64,000 nucleotides of DNA from the NCBI GenBank assembly GCA_003522145.1, contig DPGD01000045.1, positions 56,964 through 120,963 on the forward strand, read 5' to 3'. Positions 34,297 to 44,350 of the stretch are shown here, piece after piece. This DNA is from Clostridiales bacterium. GTDB taxonomy: Bacteria > Bacillota > Clostridia > Oscillospirales > CAG-272. The first letter of the stretch is position 1; each line of letters begins with the position of its first letter. The translations under genes were made by a program, and so were the position numbers. The notes beneath the pieces are model-generated. The model was not told the DNA's origin and searched no databases. It saw only the letters and a program-made list of their open reading frames with translations.

Positions 34297-34640
34297 ATGA
34301 TATTGACCGTAAATGCTGACTATGAAGGCGAAAAAACATTTGAACTTGTGAAAACAATACGGGGTATTGCAAACGAATATTATCCCGATACCTACTATTT
34401 GGCGGGTGAAGGTGTCAGCACTTACGACCTGATGGATACAATAATCGCCGATACGCTCAAGGTAAATTTCATTGCAATCGCCGCTGATTTGTCGGCAGAG
34501 GAGCACTCCTCTCTCTTGGAATCGTCCTGTTTGTGATCCCCGGACTTCTATATTTACTGGACGGGGTCATTCAAAAAACAACACTCGGTGCAAAATGGTA
34601 TCGAAATACAGCAGACACAAAGGAGAATATTTCAAAATGA
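34297..34640 (+). pseudogene. MMPL/RND-type transporter remnant with internal deletion
   Basis: The first piece (34297-34500) reads ILTVNADYEGEKTFELVKTI and GEGVSTYDLMDTIIADTLKV, an extracellular-loop/membrane region of an MMPL protein. A different frame from about 34505 gives LGIVLFVIPGLLYLLDGVIQ, then KTTLGAKWYRNTADTKENIS and a stop. This is the genuine C-terminus, whose TGA overlaps the next ATG (ATGA). Several hundred residues between and before these pieces are gone. The order transporter then heptad-repeat protein is typical of clostridial MMPL/YhgE-like pairs. Confidence 0.6.
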
Positions 34641-37026
34641 ATTTTACTGATCAATTATCAATTACGGGGCGAACAGATTCCCCAAAAGAAAAAACAGGCG
34701 TAAAATTTTTATCGCTCTTGCTTGTTTTTTCGCTCATACTTATGTTCAGCGTTCCCGCATTTGCGGCGACAGCAAACACAGACAGCGCAAAACAAGAAGT
34801 CGTATATATCAATCTGAATTCCGACGGCTCTGTTTCGGAAATCTGCGTGGTCAATATCTTCGAACTCGATGAGGACGGACAGATCGTGGATTACGGCGAT
34901 TATACGGCACTTCGGAATATGACGAGCAATGACAAGATCACTTTTGGGAATGAAACCGTCCGTATGGACACAAAGGCGGGCAAACTCTATTACGAGGGGA
35001 CGCTGAATCAAAATGTCATTCCTTGGATTTTCTCTTTCCGTTATTTTATCGACGGTACGGAATATAAAGCCGAAGAAATTGCGGGAAAAGACGGCGCATT
35101 GAAAATCACAATCTCCATTCGCCAAAATCCCGATTGCAACAGCACATTTTTTGAGAACTACGGTTTACAAGCGTCTGTAACGCTTGATACTGGGCTTTGC
35201 AAAAATATTATTGCCGACGGTGCGACTGCCGCAAATGTCGGAAAAAACCGTCAGCTTACCTATACCATTCTCCCCGGCACAGAAAAAGACATCACGGTCA
35301 CAGCCAATGTCACCGACTTTGAAATGGCGGCTATTGCGATAGTTGGCTTGCCGCTCAATATGGAGGTTGACATAGACAGCATAAATACCGACGAACTGAC
35401 GAAGGAACTTAACAGGCTCAAAGACGCAGTTGCCGAGCTTGACGACGGAGCGGGTGAACTGAAAGACGGTGCCAAGAATTGAGGGACGGAGCTTCCGATC
35501 TCAAAGACGGTGTTACGGATTTGAAGGACGGCGCAAATGAACTGACCGACGGTGCCGATGAATTAAAAGGCGGTGCGGAAGATTTATATAGCGGTGCGTC
35601 CGATCTGAACAGCGGCGCGAAAGATTTGCTTGACGGCTCTACGGAATTATCAAACGGAGTATCCGATCTGAAAGACGGAGCAAACGATCTCTATGACGGT
35701 ATTTCTGACGCAGCCAACGGGGCAACGGAGCTTGCAAACGGTCTTGCCGCACTCTCGGAAAACAGCGCAGATCTGAGAAACGGCGCATACGCAGTCTTCA
35801 TTCAGTTAACAAGCACCGCCGAAGCGCAATTAAATCAAAGTCTGACCGCCGCAGGGCTTGAAACGGTCAAATTAACCCCCGAAACATACGGCACCGCTCT
35901 CACGGCACTTTTGGATAGCCTTTCGGACAGCGCATATTCGCAAGCCGAAGCGTATGCCGTCGAGGAAATCCGAACGCAGGTTAAAGCCGTTGTTGCCGAG
36001 CAGATCAGAGCGACCATAACAAACAATACCGATATGATGGCGCAGATCGACGCGGGCGTAGAAACGGCCTACGGAACGGAAATTGACACATTGGCGCAAA
36101 ATTAAGTTGCGTTGGAGCTTGCCAAAGTATCTGCCCCCGACACGCCCGAAGCGTGGTTACAAACGCCTGACGGGCAAGCTGCCGTTGCTTCTTACCTTGC
36201 GACAGCAAAGGGACAAACGGCACTTTCCGAGGCTCGCGCACAAATCAAGGCACAGTACATTGACGCCGCCGTGTCTGAACAAGTAAACGCACAAATGGCA
36301 ACGGAAGGAATCCAGGCTCAAATCGAAGCCGCAACAGCCGAACAGCTTGCGAGCGATGAAGTACAACAGCAAATTTCCGCGTCCGTCGAAACGGCTCTTG
36401 GCGAGAATGAAGCATATCAAGGAATTGTTGCACTCAAGGGGTAGCTTGACAGCTACAATGCTTTTTATCTTGGTTTACAGCAATACACGGCAGGGGTGGA
36501 TTCTGCAGCGTCGGGTGCCGCCGAGCTCAAAAATGGACTTGACGCTCTCAAAAACGGAAGTGCGGAGCTTGTAAGCGGGACCATTACGCTGAATAGCGGT
36601 GTTACCGAACTGCACAATGGTATTGTATCTCTGAAAAACGGAACTTCCGAACTTCTTGCGGGTGTTACCCAACTGAAAGACGGAACGATCAGCCTTTATG
36701 ACGGAACGGTGGAAATCCGCGACGGTGTGGCTGAACTGCTCGACGGTGTTGTTACGATGTACGGCGGTACCGTAGAACTTTACGACGGCACCGTAACCCT
36801 CAAAGACGGAACACTGGAGTTTAAGACAGAAACCGAAAATCTTGATACGGAGCTGAAAAACAAGATGGGTGACGCAATCAAGGATATTCTCGGTCGTGAT
36901 TTTGAGGTTATCTCCTTTGCTTCCGAGAAAAACAAAAATGTGAAGTCGGTGCAGTTTGTCATTCAGACCAAGGCGATCGGCATTCCCGAAGCTCCGGTAA
37001 TGCCGGCTCCCGCCGAGGAAAAATGA
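34637..37026 (+). pseudogene. Secreted xxxLxxG heptad-repeat protein, disrupted by one frameshift and two stops
   Basis: Starts at ATG 34637 after AAGGAG with a signal peptide (FLSLLLVFSLILMFSVPAFA). An N-terminal beta domain ends near PLNMEVDIDSINTDEL, then DGA-x-x-LKDG heptad repeats begin. A one-base loss near 35479 shifts the frame. Continuing there, TAA at 36103 and TAG at 36442 interrupt an otherwise continuous frame to 37026. Repeats resume after 36496 and the protein ends PEAPVMPAPAEEK. The heptads form a long helical rod in YhgE/MMPL-associated proteins. Three independent lesions make this a pseudogene. A following 14-codon ATGA-coupled remnant (MNFWQKLLRLFGLY) ends at 37067. Confidence 0.75.
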
Positions 37027-37110
37027 ACTTCTGGCAAAAGCTGTTGCGCCTGTTCGGGCTGTATTGAGATTTGTTAAACCGAAATTCAGGTGAATTTTGC
37101 TATAGTCATC

Positions 37111-37149
37111 GGAGGTGTAAAAAGCTCGGTCAGAGTTTTTTACACCTCC
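37111..37149. repeat. Terminator-like palindrome, copy 2 of the dispersed repeat
   Basis: GGAGGTGTAAAAA-g-CTC pairs with GAG-t-TTTTTACACCTCC around GGTCA. It is the reverse complement, with few changes, of the palindrome at 298-334. Lies between the heptad-repeat pseudogene and the convergent flavodoxin gene. Confidence 0.7.
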
Positions 37150-37196
37150 TTAAACTGAAAATACCGCCAACCGTCTTAGATAAGTATATTTTTACC

Positions 37197-37835
37197 TCAA
37201 TATCCCAGGGCTTTTATCCATTCATCGACTTCTGTTTCCGTTGCTCCCGAAGAAAACCGTCTGCCTTCCAGCCAGTTACCGGTACCGGCGGCTTCTTTGA
37301 GCAGTTTTGCGCTTTCCCCCAAGCCGGGGCTTGCCGATGTACAGAAGGGAATAACTGTTTTGCCTGTAAAATCATTTGCCTCAATAAAACCGTCAACGGG
37401 CCATGCGGCAATTCCCCACCAGATGGGATACCCGATAAATACGGTATCGTATTCATTGAAGCTGTCAATCGTCGTTGCTGTCAGGGCAACCTTTCTTTCG
37501 TCGGGATGATCGTGTTCATAAACAACACGGCTGTTTTCATCTCTCCAATCCAGATCCTCACTGCTATAAGGCTCTGTGGGAACAAGTTCAAACAGATCGC
37601 CGCCTGTCACGGATGCAATATACCCGGCAGCCTCTTTTGTATTTCCGGTTGCCGAGAAATAAACAACCAATATTTTTTTGTCTGAAGATTCCGGAGAAGG
37701 AGCAGAAGGATCAAAAGAAGTGCTTTCAGCATCGGCGGTTCCGCTGTCTGATTGCAGATCCTCCGAGGTCCCGGACTCACCGCCGGGGCTGTCGTTATTT
37801 TGACTGCCGCAGGCAGCAAGGGACAGTACTAACAC
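37197..37835 (-). CDS. Flavodoxin-family lipoprotein with truncated signal peptide
   Basis: 212 aa from GTG 37835. The body is a long-chain flavodoxin fold: KILVVYFSATGNTKEAAGYI (FMN phosphate loop), YDTVFIGYPIWWGIAAWPVD and TVIPFCTSASPGLGESAKLL. The N-terminus, VLVLSLAACG, holds a lipobox (LAAC) but lacks the charged and most of the hydrophobic part of a signal peptide. The upstream cupin gene ends 2 bases before it. A deletion probably fused the two genes' edges, so export is doubtful. Confidence 0.75.
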   Translation of the reverse strand: MLVLSLAACGSQNNDSPGGESGTSEDLQSDSGTADAESTSFDPSAPSPESSDKKILVVYFSATGNTKEAAGYIASVTGGDLFELVPTEPYSSEDLDWRDENSRVVYEHDHPDERKVALTATTIDSFNEYDTVFIGYPIWWGIAAWPVDGFIEANDFTGKTVIPFCTSASPGLGESAKLLKEAAGTGNWLEGRRFSSGATETEVDEWIKALGY

Positions 37836-37836
37836 C

Positions 37837-38247
37837 TCATTTCAGTTTATTGTATTCCGCATCGGAAACAGGCTCGCACCATTCCGTCCTGCAATTGCTA
37901 CCCGGCACTTCAATTGCCAAATGCTGAAACCAGGAGCCAGCCGACGCACCGTGCCAGTGCTTCACTCCCGCAGGGATATGCACCACCTCACCGGGGGTCA
38001 GCCTTTTTGCCGGCTTTTTCCATTCCTGATACCAGCCTTCTCCTGCCGTGATAATCAGCATCTGACCGCCGCCTTGATCCGCATGATGGATATGCCAGTT
38101 GTTGCGGCATTTCGGTTCAAAGGTTACATCGCCGATCACGATCGGCTCTTCAGAGAGCATATTCAGATAGCTTTGACCTATGAAATACGGTTCAAATGCT
38201 TCGTTTGCGCCTCCTATGGAAAATACGCTCATTTCGTTTACGCTCAT
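37837..38247 (-). CDS. Cupin-domain protein
   Basis: 136 aa from ATG 38247, preceded by GGGAGGAG. The cupin barrel shows CRNNWHIHHADQGGGQMLII (motif 1 histidines) and PGEVVHIPAGVKHWHGAS (motif 2). Such proteins are encoded with flavodoxins, carboxymuconolactone decarboxylases and LysR regulators in Clostridia. Substrate not known. Overlap and spacing put it in one operon with the two flavodoxin genes. Confidence 0.85.
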   Translation of the reverse strand: MSVNEMSVFSIGGANEAFEPYFIGQSYLNMLSEEPIVIGDVTFEPKCRNNWHIHHADQGGGQMLIITAGEGWYQEWKKPAKRLTPGEVVHIPAGVKHWHGASAGSWFQHLAIEVPGSNCRTEWCEPVSDAEYNKLK

Positions 38248-38249
38248 AT

Positions 38250-38762
38250 TTACTCCTCCCGAACCCATTTTTCAATATCCTTTCTTGCCCGCCATACGCT
38301 GCCGCTGCGGACGGCAAGACCTTTTTCAATCTTTGCATTGGGACACAGTTTTTTGATGTCGTTTATGCTTCTGCCCAAACCGCTGCCCTCGTGGGTACAG
38401 AAAGGCTTGATGGTTTTTCCGCTGAAATCCAAATGCTCCAGAAAAGTAAATACTGCCATAGGCATGGTGCTCCAGTAGTTTGGATACCCTAAATAAATCA
38501 CATCGTAGGACTCAAGCGTTTCAGGCAGTTTTTTCAGCTCGGGACGGGCGTTCTGCCGTTGATCCGCCTGTGCCTGTGCGATGCATTCATTGTAATCCCT
38601 TGCATAAGGCTCCAGCTGTTCGATTTTATACAAATCCGCTCCGGTCAACTCTTGAATTATATCTGCCGCAACCTCGGTGTTGTCTAGCTCCAATGTTTTT
38701 ATCATTCCGTTTACATAGTTCTCGTCGGCTCTTGAATAGAAAGCAATCAATTTGTTGGACAT
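38250..38762 (-). CDS. Flavodoxin-family protein
   Basis: 170 aa from ATG 38762, preceded by GGAGG. Starts NKLIAFYSRADENYVNG, a modified FMN phosphate loop, and later has YDVIYLGYPNYWSTMPMAVF and KPFCTHEGSGLGRSINDIK. Probably an intracellular FMN-binding electron carrier or quinone-type reductase. First gene of a three-gene operon facing a degenerate LysR gene across about 115 bases. Confidence 0.85.
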   Translation of the reverse strand: MSNKLIAFYSRADENYVNGMIKTLELDNTEVAADIIQELTGADLYKIEQLEPYARDYNECIAQAQADQRQNARPELKKLPETLESYDVIYLGYPNYWSTMPMAVFTFLEHLDFSGKTIKPFCTHEGSGLGRSINDIKKLCPNAKIEKGLAVRSGSVWRARKDIEKWVREE

Positions 38763-38879
38763 CCCGGCACCTCCGTTCTGCTTTTCGATTACAGTATAGC
38801 ACAAAACCCATTGACAGGGAATATCCGATATGTTATCATGGAATAAACATAAAGTTTATACTTGCGTTCGGAGGTTCCT

Positions 38880-39775
38880 ATGTATAATCCTATGCTTGAT
38901 ACTTTATAGTTGTCAACGACTACGGTAGTTTTACCAAAGCGGCCGAGCATCTGTATATTTCACCCACGGCGGTATGAAGCAAATGAATACGCTGGAAATC
39001 CATCTGAACTTAAAGTTGATTGAGCGAGCTCCGTCGGGCGTACATTTAACACCGGCGTGGAAGGTCATCTATCGGGATGCAAAGTTTTTGATCGATTATT
39101 CCAAAAAGTCCATTGCCGGTGCAAATGCCGCCACACACAAATACGATACAACCTTTTGTGTCGGTACATCTTTGCTTAATCCTGCAAAACCTTTTATGGA
39201 TTTGTGGTATAAGGTAAATAAGAGCTTTCCGGATTACAAGCTGCATCTTGTTCCTTTTGAGGATAATCACGAGGGGATTTTGTCGGAAATTGAAAAGCTG
39301 GGAGAAAAATTTGATTTCTTGATCGGTGTATGTGATTCCAAGGCATGGATGTCCTTATGCAATTTTCTGCCGCTTGGCAGATACAAGAAAATGATAGCGG
39401 TTCCGAGAGAACACCCCCCTTGCATCGAAATGCCGTATCGATGTGAAAGATCTATACGGTGAAACGCTTATGATGGTAAAAAGGGGAGATTCCGGCGTGA
39501 ATGATTTCATACGAAATGATCTGGAAAAGAATCATCCCCGGATTCATATTGAGGATACCCCGCACTTTTATGATTTATCGGTATTTAACCGTTGCGCCCA
39601 GACGGGAAATGTTCTGCTTACGATTGAATGTTGGCAGGAGGTTCATCCCGGTCTTGTATCTCTTCCGGTGAATTGGGATTACAGCATTCCTTACGGGCTT
39701 CTTTACAGTCTTCATGCGCCGGAGGATGTGCTGAGATTTGTGAAGACGGTGGGTGACATAACGAATATGATGTGA
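38880..39775 (+). pseudogene. LysR-family transcription regulator, three frameshifts
   Basis: ATG 38880 follows GGAGG and starts MYNPMLDTL. The frame is lost near 38907 and continues as VVNDYGSFTKAAEHLYISPT, then is lost again near 38976. It continues as MKQMNTLEIHLNLKLIERAP..., and a third break at a C-run near 39416 shifts to SKCRIDVKDLYGETLMMVKR. Assembled, it is a full LysR protein (winged helix-turn-helix plus substrate-binding domain). It faces the flavodoxin operon, the usual place for its regulator. Confidence 0.75.
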
Positions 39776-40051
39776 GACACACGGTCAAGAGGTTTCGCTT
39801 TTTTTGCAGAGTGCTTTTGCACCATACAGAGAATTTTCATTGCGAAAATTGGTTGAGGCCTTGAAGATATGCATTAAGACATGGCCGGAAATATAAAAAG
39901 CAAACCACCGCGGTTGTTTTCCGTGGTGGTTTGCCGCAAAGAATGCATATTCGGTTACAAAATTGTATCGCTGATTCTGCGTACTTTTGGTTTGATTCTG
40001 GCTCTGTGTGCTCCGCCACCGAGGTTTTGGCAGCCTCTTTCGGAAGCGGAA
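39776..40051. other. Intergenic region with bidirectional hairpin
   Basis: No gene seen. AAACCACCG at 39902 pairs with CGTGGTGGTTT ending at 39932. This can terminate transcription in either direction, most relevantly for glnS coming from the right. Confidence 0.55.
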
Positions 40052-41716
40052 TCAGGCCTTAAAGGAATCCTTCAGAGAAACGATCCGGTTAAAGGTGTTT
40101 TCATATTTGCTGTCCTTGCAGAAGTATCCGGTGCGCACGAACTGGAACCGGTCACCGACCTTGGCGTTTTTCAGGGAAGGCTCGGCTTTGGCGTGCTCCG
40201 CAGTAATCAGGGAGTCGGGATTCAGGTAGTTGTTGTAGAGGGCGTGACCTTCCGCATCGGTTTCGGCATCTGCCATATTCTCTAAGGTGAAGAGTTTGTC
40301 GTAGAGCTTTACGGTAACATCCTCGGCGTATTTCGCAGAGACCCAGTGAATGGTGCCCTTGATCTTTCTGCCGTCGGCGGGATTGCCGTTTCCGCTTTCC
40401 AGATCGGCTGTACAGTGAATGACCTTTACGCTGCCGTCCTCATTGTGCTCCACTTCGTTGCATCTGACGATATAGGCGCCCATCAGCCGCACCTCTCCCT
40501 CGGGTTTCATGCGGAAGAATTTGGGCGGAGGAACCTCTGAAAAATCCTCTGCATCGATATACAATTCCTTGGTGAAGCAGACCGAGCGGGTGCCCATTTC
40601 CGGATGCTGGGGGTGGTTGGGCAGTTCAAAATTCTCTTCAAAATCCTTTGGAAGATTATCTATAACCACCTTGACCGGGTTTACCACGCAAACACGGCGG
40701 GGAGCCGTTTCGTTCAGTTCGTCCCGGATACAGGCCTCCAGCATCCGGATGTCCACCAGATTGTCGGATTTGGAAATACCGGCATTCCGGACAAAGGTCA
40801 TGATGGAAGTGGGTGTATAGCCTCTGCGGCGCAGAGCGTGAATGGTGGGAAGTCTGGGGTCGTCCCAACCGTCCACAATGCCGTTCTCCACCAGATAGCG
40901 CAGGTATCTTTTAGACATGACGGTATTGGTCACATTCAGTCTGGCAAATTCTCTCTGCTTGGGCTTTTTCTCAAAGCCGATATTGTTGACCACCCATTCA
41001 TAGAGGGGCCGATGGTTTTCAAATTCCAGGGAGCAAAGAGAGTGGGTAATTCCTTCGGTCGCATCCTGAATGGGATGCGCAAAATCGTACATGGGGTAGA
41101 TGCACCACTCGTCTCCCTGACGGTGGTGGTGGCAGTACTTGATTCTGTAAATAATGGGGTCTCTCAAATAGGTGTTGGGACTTGTGGGATCAATTTTGGC
41201 ACGCAGGGTGTGAGAGCCTTCGGGAAACTCACCGTTTTTCATCCGGTAGAACAGGTCCAGATTTTCTTCCACGCTTCGGTCTCTGTAGGGAGAGACTCTG
41301 CTGGCCTCGGCCCGGTCGGTTCCCTTGTATTCAATCACATCTTCCTTGGACAAATCGCACACATAGGCTTTGCCTTCCTTGATCAGCTTGACGGCATATT
41401 CAAAACACAGGGGGAAATAATCCGAACCATAGAAAATGCCGCCGTTGGGTTTTTCGCCGATAAGCCACTGAATGTCCTCCAGAATGGAGTCCACATACTC
41501 CACATCCTCCTTGGTGGGGTTGGTGTCATCGTAGCGCAGGTTGAAAAGACCGCCGTACTTCTTGGCCGTGTCAAAGTTGATCATGATGGCCTTGGCAGAG
41601 CCGATGTGCAGATAGCCGTTAGGCTCCGGCGGGAATCGGGTGTGAATTTTCAGATTGGGGTCGTCACGCAGATCCTCGTCGATGATGTCAAAAATAAAGT
41701 TACTGGATTCTTCCAT
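40052..41716 (-). CDS. glnS: Glutaminyl-tRNA synthetase
   Basis: 554 aa from ATG 41716 with AAAGGAAC 7 bases upstream; an in-frame TTG six codons earlier is less likely. The class I signature is in FPPEPNGYLHIGSAKAI (HIGH) and VMSKRYLRYLV (KMSKS). The anticodon-binding beta-barrels fill the C-terminal third. Charges tRNA-Gln directly, an enzyme less common in Firmicutes, many of which use the GatCAB amidation route. It follows gltX by 14 bases. Confidence 0.95.
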   Translation of the reverse strand: MEESSNFIFDIIDEDLRDDPNLKIHTRFPPEPNGYLHIGSAKAIMINFDTAKKYGGLFNLRYDDTNPTKEDVEYVDSILEDIQWLIGEKPNGGIFYGSDYFPLCFEYAVKLIKEGKAYVCDLSKEDVIEYKGTDRAEASRVSPYRDRSVEENLDLFYRMKNGEFPEGSHTLRAKIDPTSPNTYLRDPIIYRIKYCHHHRQGDEWCIYPMYDFAHPIQDATEGITHSLCSLEFENHRPLYEWVVNNIGFEKKPKQREFARLNVTNTVMSKRYLRYLVENGIVDGWDDPRLPTIHALRRRGYTPTSIMTFVRNAGISKSDNLVDIRMLEACIRDELNETAPRRVCVVNPVKVVIDNLPKDFEENFELPNHPQHPEMGTRSVCFTKELYIDAEDFSEVPPPKFFRMKPEGEVRLMGAYIVRCNEVEHNEDGSVKVIHCTADLESGNGNPADGRKIKGTIHWVSAKYAEDVTVKLYDKLFTLENMADAETDAEGHALYNNYLNPDSLITAEHAKAEPSLKNAKVGDRFQFVRTGYFCKDSKYENTFNRIVSLKDSFKA

Positions 41717-41730
41717 GAGCGTTGTTCCTT

Positions 41731-43401
41731 TCAAAGGCTTTCAATATAGGAGTGAATGCGGGACAGGGAGCGTTCCTTGCCCAAAATTTGCATGACGGTG
41801 TATAAATCCGGAGAGTTGAGTCTTCCTGTAACGGCAATCCGGATGAAGGAGGACACATCGCCCACATGCCCTTTATAGCTCTCCGGCGAGGCCTTATAGG
41901 CCTTAACATCGGGGCAGAAGCCGTTTTCGGCGGCGATTCTTTTGATGTTCTCGAACCAGACGGTGTTATCTGCTGTCTCATCATAACCGGCGGCAAAATC
42001 GCCAAGACATTTTTTTATATCGGAAACAGCAAATTTTTCATCCAACCGATCGGTGACCGAAAACAGTTCATCGTAGAAAAATCCGATGAACCCTTTGACT
42101 TCGGAAAGTACCCCGAAATCCTTTCTCGGCTTTTTTCCGCCTCTGCCGATTGAAAAAACCGAAAGGGCATAGTCTCTGTCTATTTCAAGAAGTCTTGCAA
42201 AGTCCGGGTCGTTTTCTTTGGCCCAGAAAAGAGTTTTGTCATAAACTTCCTCTGCAGTCATGTGAGAAAGAACATTTTTGGATACATCGTTCAGCTTGTC
42301 AAAGTCGAAAAGGCATCCCGACACGGACATTTTCTTGATGGAAAAGGGAAAATCCGTGTAAGGCTTGTCCGGGTTCTGAGCGTGCCATTCCTCATAATTG
42401 GAGTTGAGAAGGGTCATCACATATTCGCAGACACTCTCGGAAGGGTAGCCCATCCGGCTATAATCATCCAGATTTGCGCCCATATCCCGCTTGGAGAGTT
42501 TTTTCTTGTTGCCGTTTTCGTCCAAGCGCATGATCTGGGCAATGTGCATATATTTCGGAAGCTTAAAGCCCAGACAGGAAAAAAGCTGAAGGTGCTTGGG
42601 AAGGCTGGGCAACCATTCTTCGCCACGGATTACATGAGTGGTACCCATCAGATGGTCATCCACCGCATGGGCGAAATGGTAGGTGGGAATACCGTCGGAC
42701 TTGAGAAGGACAAAATCTTCGTCGTTTTCGGGAATTTCCAACTGCCCCTTGATCAGGTCGGTGAATTTTATCTTCTTTTCCCGGTCACCCTGGGCAAGAA
42801 TCCGGAGAACAAAAGGCTCTCCGGCCCGAAGATGCTCTTTGACCTCGTCCAAAGTGATCGCCCGCGCCTTTTCCTGGGTCTCTTTCCGTTCCGCTTCGGC
42901 CTCCAGCCAGTTGGTGTTTTTCAGTTCCTCTTTTTTGTTGACCGATCTCAGGGCTTCCATGTCTTCTTCTGTGGTGAAGCAGGGATAGGCAAGCCCTTTT
43001 TGAACCAGGGATTTGGCGAAAACATGGTAGATTTTTGCCCGGTTGCTCTGTTTGTAAGGACCGTAATCGCCTTTTTCCCCGTCCGGAGTGACGCCTTCGT
43101 CAAAGTGAACGCCGTACCGTGCAAGCGTTTTGACCAAGGCCTGTGCCGCCCCGGGAACCTCTCTTTTGGCATCGGTGTCTTCGACGCGCAAATAGAACAC
43201 GCCTCCGGACTGATGGGCAAGCCGTTCGCCGACAGTTGCGGGAAAAAGTCCGCCGAAATGCACAAAGCCCGTCGGACTGGGCGCAAAGCGGGTGACCTTC
43301 GCCCCCTCCGGAAGATTTCTTTGGGGGTACTTCTTTTCTATGTCTTCCGGCGTTTCTGTCACATCGGGGAAGAGCAGTTCTGCCAACTGAGTGTAGTCCA
43401 T
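41731..43401 (-). CDS. gltX: Glutamyl-tRNA synthetase
   Basis: 556 aa from ATG 43401, preceded by AAAGGAAC, nearly the same leader as glnS. HIGH-type motif APSPTGFVHFGG and KMSKS-type NKKKLSKRDMG. The C-terminal helical anticodon-binding domain ends near the stop. The sequence is of a divergent subtype (ATVGERLAHQSGGVFYLRVE) found in Clostridia. Its substrate tRNA-Glu gene is also in this window. Confidence 0.93.
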   Translation of the reverse strand: MDYTQLAELLFPDVTETPEDIEKKYPQRNLPEGAKVTRFAPSPTGFVHFGGLFPATVGERLAHQSGGVFYLRVEDTDAKREVPGAAQALVKTLARYGVHFDEGVTPDGEKGDYGPYKQSNRAKIYHVFAKSLVQKGLAYPCFTTEEDMEALRSVNKKEELKNTNWLEAEAERKETQEKARAITLDEVKEHLRAGEPFVLRILAQGDREKKIKFTDLIKGQLEIPENDEDFVLLKSDGIPTYHFAHAVDDHLMGTTHVIRGEEWLPSLPKHLQLFSCLGFKLPKYMHIAQIMRLDENGNKKKLSKRDMGANLDDYSRMGYPSESVCEYVMTLLNSNYEEWHAQNPDKPYTDFPFSIKKMSVSGCLFDFDKLNDVSKNVLSHMTAEEVYDKTLFWAKENDPDFARLLEIDRDYALSVFSIGRGGKKPRKDFGVLSEVKGFIGFFYDELFSVTDRLDEKFAVSDIKKCLGDFAAGYDETADNTVWFENIKRIAAENGFCPDVKAYKASPESYKGHVGDVSSFIRIAVTGRLNSPDLYTVMQILGKERSLSRIHSYIESL

Positions 43402-43506
43402 GTTGATTGTTCCTTTCATTTTTGCAAATATATGTGAAATCCGATCCTTTGCGGTACACAGCGAAGAAGAAAAACCGGCGGCTTTGTTTTACCCTGAAAG
43501 GTTTGC

Positions 43507-44115
43507 TTAAAAGCCGAAGAATATCCGCTCGTCCTCCAGAGAAGTGGGCTGTCCGTGTCCTGGGTATACCGTTCTGTTTTCCAAGGTAAGAAGGCGGCTC
43601 AGGGATTGAGAAAGCTGTTCCTCGCTTCCGCCCGGAATATCGGTTCTGCCGTAGCCGTGATAAAAGAGAGTGTCTCCCGAAAAAAGAAAATCTTCCCCCT
43701 CGTAGCAGACGGAACCGACAGTGTGCCCGGGCGCTTCAAGCACCCGGAGCCTTTCGTTTCCGAAGGGCACGGTATCCCATTCATGCAAAAGTACAGCGGG
43801 GACGGTGTCTACCTGCATCGTATGCCATGTGAAGTGCAGGGAAAGATTCTTTCCCCAGTCCCGCAGTCCCGGAGCATCCTTATAGGGACAGTAAAGCGGG
43901 GCGCCTGTGGCTTTTACAATCGCATCTACCGCTCCCATGTGATCAAAATGGGTGTGCGTCAGCAGGATGCCCTTCAAGGACCATTCCTTCTCATGAAGTT
44001 TTTTCAAGATCAATTCCGCATCTGCGGCAGGGTCTACAAGCAGTGCCTCTTTTTCAAAATTCAAAATGTAGCAGTTTGTCTGCAAAGGTCCTAAGACCAG
44101 CGTTTCAATATTCAT
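43507..44115 (-). CDS. Metallo-beta-lactamase-fold hydrolase (glyoxalase-II-like)
   Basis: 202 aa from ATG 44115 with GAGGG upstream; longer in-frame starts overlap the promoter. The zinc motif THTHFDHMG, the later ligands in LEAPGHTVGSVC and SGDTLF, and a final YPGHG fit the YcbL/GloB-like subgroup. Likely hydrolyses a thioester or similar small substrate. Not assignable further. Confidence 0.88.
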   Translation of the reverse strand: MNIETLVLGPLQTNCYILNFEKEALLVDPAADAELILKKLHEKEWSLKGILLTHTHFDHMGAVDAIVKATGAPLYCPYKDAPGLRDWGKNLSLHFTWHTMQVDTVPAVLLHEWDTVPFGNERLRVLEAPGHTVGSVCYEGEDFLFSGDTLFYHGYGRTDIPGGSEEQLSQSLSRLLTLENRTVYPGHGQPTSLEDERIFFGF

Positions 44116-44140
44116 TGGCATTCCCTCTCGTATTCTCTTC

Positions 44141-44169
44141 ATTATAGCATAGATTCCCCGGACTGTCAA
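44141..44169 (-). promoter_or_regulatory. Consensus SigA promoter of the metallo-hydrolase
   Basis: Minus strand TTGACA (44169-44164), 17 bases, TATAAT (44146-44141), 26 bases upstream of the start codon. Confidence 0.88.
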
Positions 44170-44236
44170 GATTTTTGTGCCGGTGCGCCGCATTCTTGCT
44201 CCCATCTGTGCACACCTTCCGGGGAAGGGAGCTTTC

Positions 44237-44277
44237 AAAAAATTCTCCTGTGACAGCAGGTTCCTTTTGTCACAGGA
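44237..44277 (-). terminator. Terminator of ddh
   Basis: Minus strand TCCTGTGACA pairs with TGTCACAGGA around a 12-base loop, then GAATTTTTTG. Confidence 0.85.
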
Positions 44278-44350
44278 GGATTTCTGTTTAATTGTCCGGC
44301 AATAGAGGAGCGAGGCGCATTGCGGGGCGATTCATCTTTGCGTTTCGGAA

